From assembly GCF_001514195.1 (NCBI RefSeq), contig NZ_KQ948734.1, positions 1,369,076-1,433,075 on the forward strand: 64,000 nucleotides of DNA, written 5' to 3'. This DNA comes from Streptomyces griseorubiginosus (lineage in GTDB: Bacteria > Actinomycetota > Actinomycetes > Streptomycetales > Streptomycetaceae). This document shows positions 61,394 to 64,000 of this stretch, in pieces. Each line of letters begins with the position of its first letter. The stretch's first letter is position 1. The notes under the pieces are model-generated. The model was not told where the DNA came from. It saw only the letters and a program-made list of their open reading frames with translations, and did no database searches. The translations under genes and the position numbers were made by a program.

Positions 61394-62131
61394 TCACCGG
61401 TGCCGCATCCAGACGTTCGGCTCCCGGTAGAGGCCGAGGTCGGCGTCCCGGTCGACCCGCAGCACCGACAACCCGTCCGGGATGACGTAGTCGCCGGAGT
61501 CGGGGAGGGCGAGGCCCGTCCAGCCCTCCCACTCGGCCACGCTCCCGGTCATCGTCTGCGACTCGGGCGCGGCGGCGAGGATCTCGGCGCCGAGGCGTTC
61601 ATGGGTACGGATCCACGGGTCGAGGGCGGTTCCGTCGGGCCGCCGCCACCGCAGGTACGACTCGATCGGCGTCAGCGGATAACGGGCCTTGGCGGTCGGC
61701 CGCACCGGGGCGACCACGCGTGGCAGCCTCGCCTGCTGCCCGGCGTCCCGCAGCGCGGTGAGCATACGACCGGCGAGCCCCCGCCCCTTGAGCGACGGGG
61801 TGACGAGCGCTCCGCAGATCACGAGGGTGTCGGGCCGGACACCCTGCTCATGCCCCTCGACGGCCCGCACGAGTGCGTCCGTGTACCCCGAGGGCAGCGA
61901 GTCGGCCCGACCGTCCCACCGCAGGGGCACGGCCCATCCGGCGGCGACGGGCACCTCCTCCGCGTCCAGCAGCATCAGATCCAGCTCGGGGAAGAACTCC
62001 CGCACCCGGCCTATGTACCCCTTCACCAGCCGGTCCGCTGTGATGAACTGCGGAAAGCCCTCGCTGAACAACTCCGCGACCTGCTCCGGGGGCCAGTTCC
62101 GCGTATCGGACCGTACGGCGTTGAAGATCAT
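61394..62131 (-). CDS. GNAT family acetyltransferase
   Basis: 245-residue GCN5-type acyl-CoA-dependent transferase. Acetyl-CoA-binding loop VTPSLKGRGLAGRML near residues 112-126 (R/QxxGxG/A pattern) preceded by the beta strand TLVICGALV. Substrate unknown. No signal peptide or membrane part. It is convergent with ispG and faces the intergenic repeat at 62181-62251 on its start side. Confidence 0.8.
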   Translation of the reverse strand: MIFNAVRSDTRNWPPEQVAELFSEGFPQFITADRLVKGYIGRVREFFPELDLMLLDAEEVPVAAGWAVPLRWDGRADSLPSGYTDALVRAVEGHEQGVRPDTLVICGALVTPSLKGRGLAGRMLTALRDAGQQARLPRVVAPVRPTAKARYPLTPIESYLRWRRPDGTALDPWIRTHERLGAEILAAAPESQTMTGSVAEWEGWTGLALPDSGDYVIPDGLSVLRVDRDADLGLYREPNVWMRHR

Positions 62132-62180
62132 CCGCCTTTCCTATCAGAGGGCTGAGCCCCAAAGCGCCGGTCCAGCCACC

Positions 62181-62251
62181 CAGCCCGTCCGGCGTTTGAG
62201 GACGAGGCCCTTTCGGGGCCGAAGCGGGGGCCCGGGGGCGGCAGCCCCCGG
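62181..62251. repeat. Streptomyces-type intergenic element with two hairpins
   Basis: CAGCCCGTCCGGCGTTTGAG starts a sequence I remember from many Streptomyces intergenic regions. It contains GGCCC-TTTCG-GGGCC (62206-62220) and CCGGGGGC-GGCA-GCCCCCGG (62232-62251). Only one copy is seen in this window. The second hairpin may act as a terminator. Confidence 0.65.
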
Positions 62252-62329
62252 AGACGGTCACCGGAACTCCCGTGGCCTCCAAAGCGACCGGCACCGAAAC
62301 ACGGGTCGGCACGGCTCAGCTTCCGCAGG

Positions 62330-62335
62330 TACAGT
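62330..62335 (+). promoter_or_regulatory. -10 hexamer before the second GNAT gene
   Basis: TACAGT, a good Streptomyces -10, 36 nt before the GTG at 62372. No clear -35. Confidence 0.4.
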
Positions 62336-62371
62336 GCGGAGATCAGCTGACCCCACCGTGAGGCCCCGCCC

Positions 62372-63220
62372 GTGTTGACCCAGACGACCTCCCGGGTCCT
62401 CGAACCGAGCGACCTGGACGCCGCGCTCGCCGTCCTCGACCGTGAGCCGGTCGCGAACGCCTTCGTGACGTCGAGGGTTCAGGTGGCCGGCCTCGACCCC
62501 TGGCGGCTCGGCGGCGAGATGTGGGGCTGGTACGAGGACGGCATGCTGACGTCCCTCTGCTACGCCGGCGCCAACCTGGTGCCCATCTGCGCGACCCCGC
62601 GAGCCGTCCGCGCCTTCGCCGACCGGGCGAGACGGGCCGGCCGCCGCTGCTCCTCCATCGTCGGGCCCGCCGAACCCACCGCCCAGCTGTGGCGGTTGCT
62701 GGAACCCACCTGGGGTCCGGCCCGGGAGGTCCGCGCCCACCAGCCCCTCATGGTCACCGACCGCATGTCCACCGAGGTCGCCCCGGATCCGTACGTCCGT
62801 CGCATCCGCAAGGACGAGATGGAGACGATCATGCCGGCCTGCGTGGCGATGTTCACCGAGGAGGTCGGCGTCTCACCGCTGGCCGGCGACGGAGGGTTGC
62901 TCTACCAGGCCCGGGTCGCCGAACTGGTCGGCTCCGGCCGCTCCTTCGCCCGCCTCGACGAACACGGCAAGGTCGTCTTCAAGGCGGAGATCGGCGCGGC
63001 GACGGACCGGGCCTGTCAGATTCAGGGCGTCTGGGTGGCCCCCGAGTACCGGGGCAGGGGAGTGGCCGCCCCCGGCATGGCGGCGGTGCTGCGCTACGCC
63101 CTCGCGGACGTGGCCCCGGTGGTGAGTCTCTACGTGAACGACTTCAACACGCCCGCGAGAAGGACGTACACGCGCGTGGGGTTCCAGGAGGTAGGCGCGT
63201 TCATGAGCGTGCTGTTCTGA
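62372..63220 (+). CDS. GNAT family acetyltransferase (two-domain)
   Basis: 282 residues: an N-terminal region of about 130 residues (LDPWRLGGEMWGWYEDGMLTSLCYAGANL) with the form of a degenerate GNAT domain, then a standard GNAT domain with CQIQGVWVAPEYRGRGVAAPGMAAVL near 215-240 holding the acetyl-CoA loop RGRGVA. It closes with VSLYVNDFNTPARRTYTRVGFQEVG. Conserved next to ispG in my memory of Streptomyces gene order. GTG start with GAGG eight nt upstream. Substrate unknown. Confidence 0.82.
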   Translation: MLTQTTSRVLEPSDLDAALAVLDREPVANAFVTSRVQVAGLDPWRLGGEMWGWYEDGMLTSLCYAGANLVPICATPRAVRAFADRARRAGRRCSSIVGPAEPTAQLWRLLEPTWGPAREVRAHQPLMVTDRMSTEVAPDPYVRRIRKDEMETIMPACVAMFTEEVGVSPLAGDGGLLYQARVAELVGSGRSFARLDEHGKVVFKAEIGAATDRACQIQGVWVAPEYRGRGVAAPGMAAVLRYALADVAPVVSLYVNDFNTPARRTYTRVGFQEVGAFMSVLF

Positions 63221-63260
63221 CTCCGGCTGCCGTCCGGTCCGGCCCGGTCACCCGCGAGCA

Positions 63261-63440
63261 GCCCCGGCCGTGACGGGAGCCGACGGACTCGCCCAGAAGT
63301 CCCGCCCCTGACGCGAGCAGGCGGACCGGCATGCCCGGCCGGCAGCCCCGGCCCTGACGAGAGCCGGCGGACCGGCATGCCCGCCCGGCGGCCCCGCGCC
63401 TGACGAGAGCCGGCGGACCGGCATACCCGGCCGCGGGCGC
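63261..63440. repeat. 46-bp tandem repeat, about four copies
   Basis: The shared TGACG starts at 63271, 63309, 63355 and 63401 (spacing 38, 46, 46). The last two units share TGACGAGAGCCGGCGGACCG and then GCAT; the first is diverged. Confidence 0.85.
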
Positions 63441-63547
63441 CCCTGCCCGGAGGGGGCGCAGCGCTCCGGTCCGCCGCGGCCACCCGCCCGCCGACACCGC
63501 CGCCCCGCAGCCGCCCCGCCCCTCGCCCCCCACCCGAACACCCCCTG

Positions 63548-63553
63548 TACCCT
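63548..63553 (+). promoter_or_regulatory. -10 hexamer of a leaderless promoter
   Basis: TACCCT ends 6 nt before the ATG at 63560. The same spacing recurs at 3650, 15084, 35437 and 57486. No Shine-Dalgarno is present. Confidence 0.5.
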
Positions 63554-63559
63554 GCCGAC

Positions 63560-64000
63560 ATGGACCTCGTCATCGGCCCCCTGGACCTGTCCGCCCACGT
63601 GGACGAGGCCCTCGCGGTGCAGGCCGTCGCCTTCGGTCTCGGTGCCGACGAGGTCGCGGTGCGGCGGCAGATCGTGCTGCGGCACATGACCTACCCCGGC
63701 GCGAGAGCGCTGGGCGCGACGGCCGGCGGGGCCCTCGTCGGGTTCGTGTACGGCATGCCCAACGACCGCACCCACTGGTGGTCCACCGTCGTGGAGCCCT
63801 ACCTCCGCGCCCAGCACAACGACATCTGGCTCGACGACTCCTTCGTGATCACCGAGCTGCACGTCCACCCCCACCACCAGAACCGCGGCATCGGCCGGAC
63901 CCTGATCACCACCATCACCGACGGCGCCACCCAGCCGCGCTCGATCCTCTCCGCGATCGACACCGACAGCCCGGCCCGCGGCCTGTACCACTCCCTCGGC
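63560..64000 (+). CDS. GNAT family acetyltransferase (3' end cut by window)
   Basis: The frame is open from ATG 63560 to the window end, 147 codons so far. Strong GNAT features: ITELHVHPHHQNRGIGRTLI near residues 96-115 with the acetyl-CoA loop NRGIGR, and later DSPARGLYHSLG, where substrate contacts are usual. The N terminus (VIGPLDLSAHVDEALAVQAVAFGLGADEVAVRR) suits a small-molecule acetyltransferase. Substrate unknown. Apparently leaderless. Confidence 0.8.
   Translation, partial: MDLVIGPLDLSAHVDEALAVQAVAFGLGADEVAVRRQIVLRHMTYPGARALGATAGGALVGFVYGMPNDRTHWWSTVVEPYLRAQHNDIWLDDSFVITELHVHPHHQNRGIGRTLITTITDGATQPRSILSAIDTDSPARGLYHSLG

Larger units (their letters stand above)
63221..63559. other. 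339-bp gap filled mostly by tandem repeats
   Basis: No convincing gene on either strand; the longer open frames on the minus strand merely translate the repeats (VRRLSSGxG-type peptides). The repeats at 63261-63440 fill most of the gap, followed by GC-rich spacer and the -10-like TACCCT at 63548. Confidence 0.7.

Noticed and set aside
63130..63687. A possible gene on the minus strand in the repeat region
   Set aside because: It only translates the 46-bp repeats into RRLSSG-like peptides and overlaps two real genes on the other strand.

Overview
This is high-GC actinobacterial DNA and almost certainly a Streptomyces chromosome. The codons are strongly GC3-biased, many genes overlap by GTGA, ATGA or TGATG, and several lipoproteins carry twin-arginine signals. 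A LAETG sortase substrate is present. Two short non-coding sequences that I recall from memory as common in Streptomyces also occur. The gene order at both ends (polyamine genes on the left, dxr / site-2 protease / ispG on the right) looks like conserved core chromosome.

Layout. 2-3638: a thiamine-type ABC importer (binding protein cut by the window edge, double permease, ATPase). 3662-9384: single genes (mycothiol-type DinB protein, LAETG surface protein, LOG protein, glyoxalase-fold protein) and a two-gene ABC exporter or FtsX-type system. 9586-36894: a long polyamine/GABA region with a class III aminotransferase, an Lrp regulator, three aldehyde dehydrogenases, two PotD-like lipoproteins, PotABC, a PuuB-like oxidase, gabT and a PucR regulator. 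Unrelated genes are mixed in: adenosine deaminase, GDPD, a serine hydrolase, NADAR, PAP2 and a membrane ATPase. 37048-55127: a carbohydrate block whose enzyme set (GH3, GH74, GH42, GH95, GH12, GH31) fits stepwise degradation of fucogalacto-xyloglucan, with an oligosaccharide ABC importer lacking its own ATPase and a LacI regulator. 55493-64000: long-chain-type acyl-CoA dehydrogenase, then dxr and the site-2 protease (overlapping), ispG, and three GNAT acetyltransferases, the last cut by the window end.

How the genes work together. In the polyamine region PotABCD would import putrescine or spermidine. The aminotransferase, oxidase and aldehyde dehydrogenases would oxidise the amine to GABA, GabT would give succinic semialdehyde, and the dehydrogenase at 35449 would give succinate. 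In the xyloglucan block the exported GH74 and GH12 enzymes would cut the backbone outside the cell and the transporter would import the oligosaccharides. Cytoplasmic GH95, GH42, GH31 and GH3 would then remove fucose, galactose, xylose and glucose. Four near-identical GAAGCGCTTC palindromes sit only at the outer promoters of this block and make a coherent LacI regulon.

Non-coding highlights: a Zur-box-like palindrome directly before a perfect 16-bp terminator in the gap 36895-37047 (possible small RNA); five copies of a 20-27 bp dispersed repeat; a 20-bp stem in a 566-bp gene-free gap; and several promoters whose -10 hexamer ends exactly 6 nt before the start codon, which predicts leaderless mRNAs.
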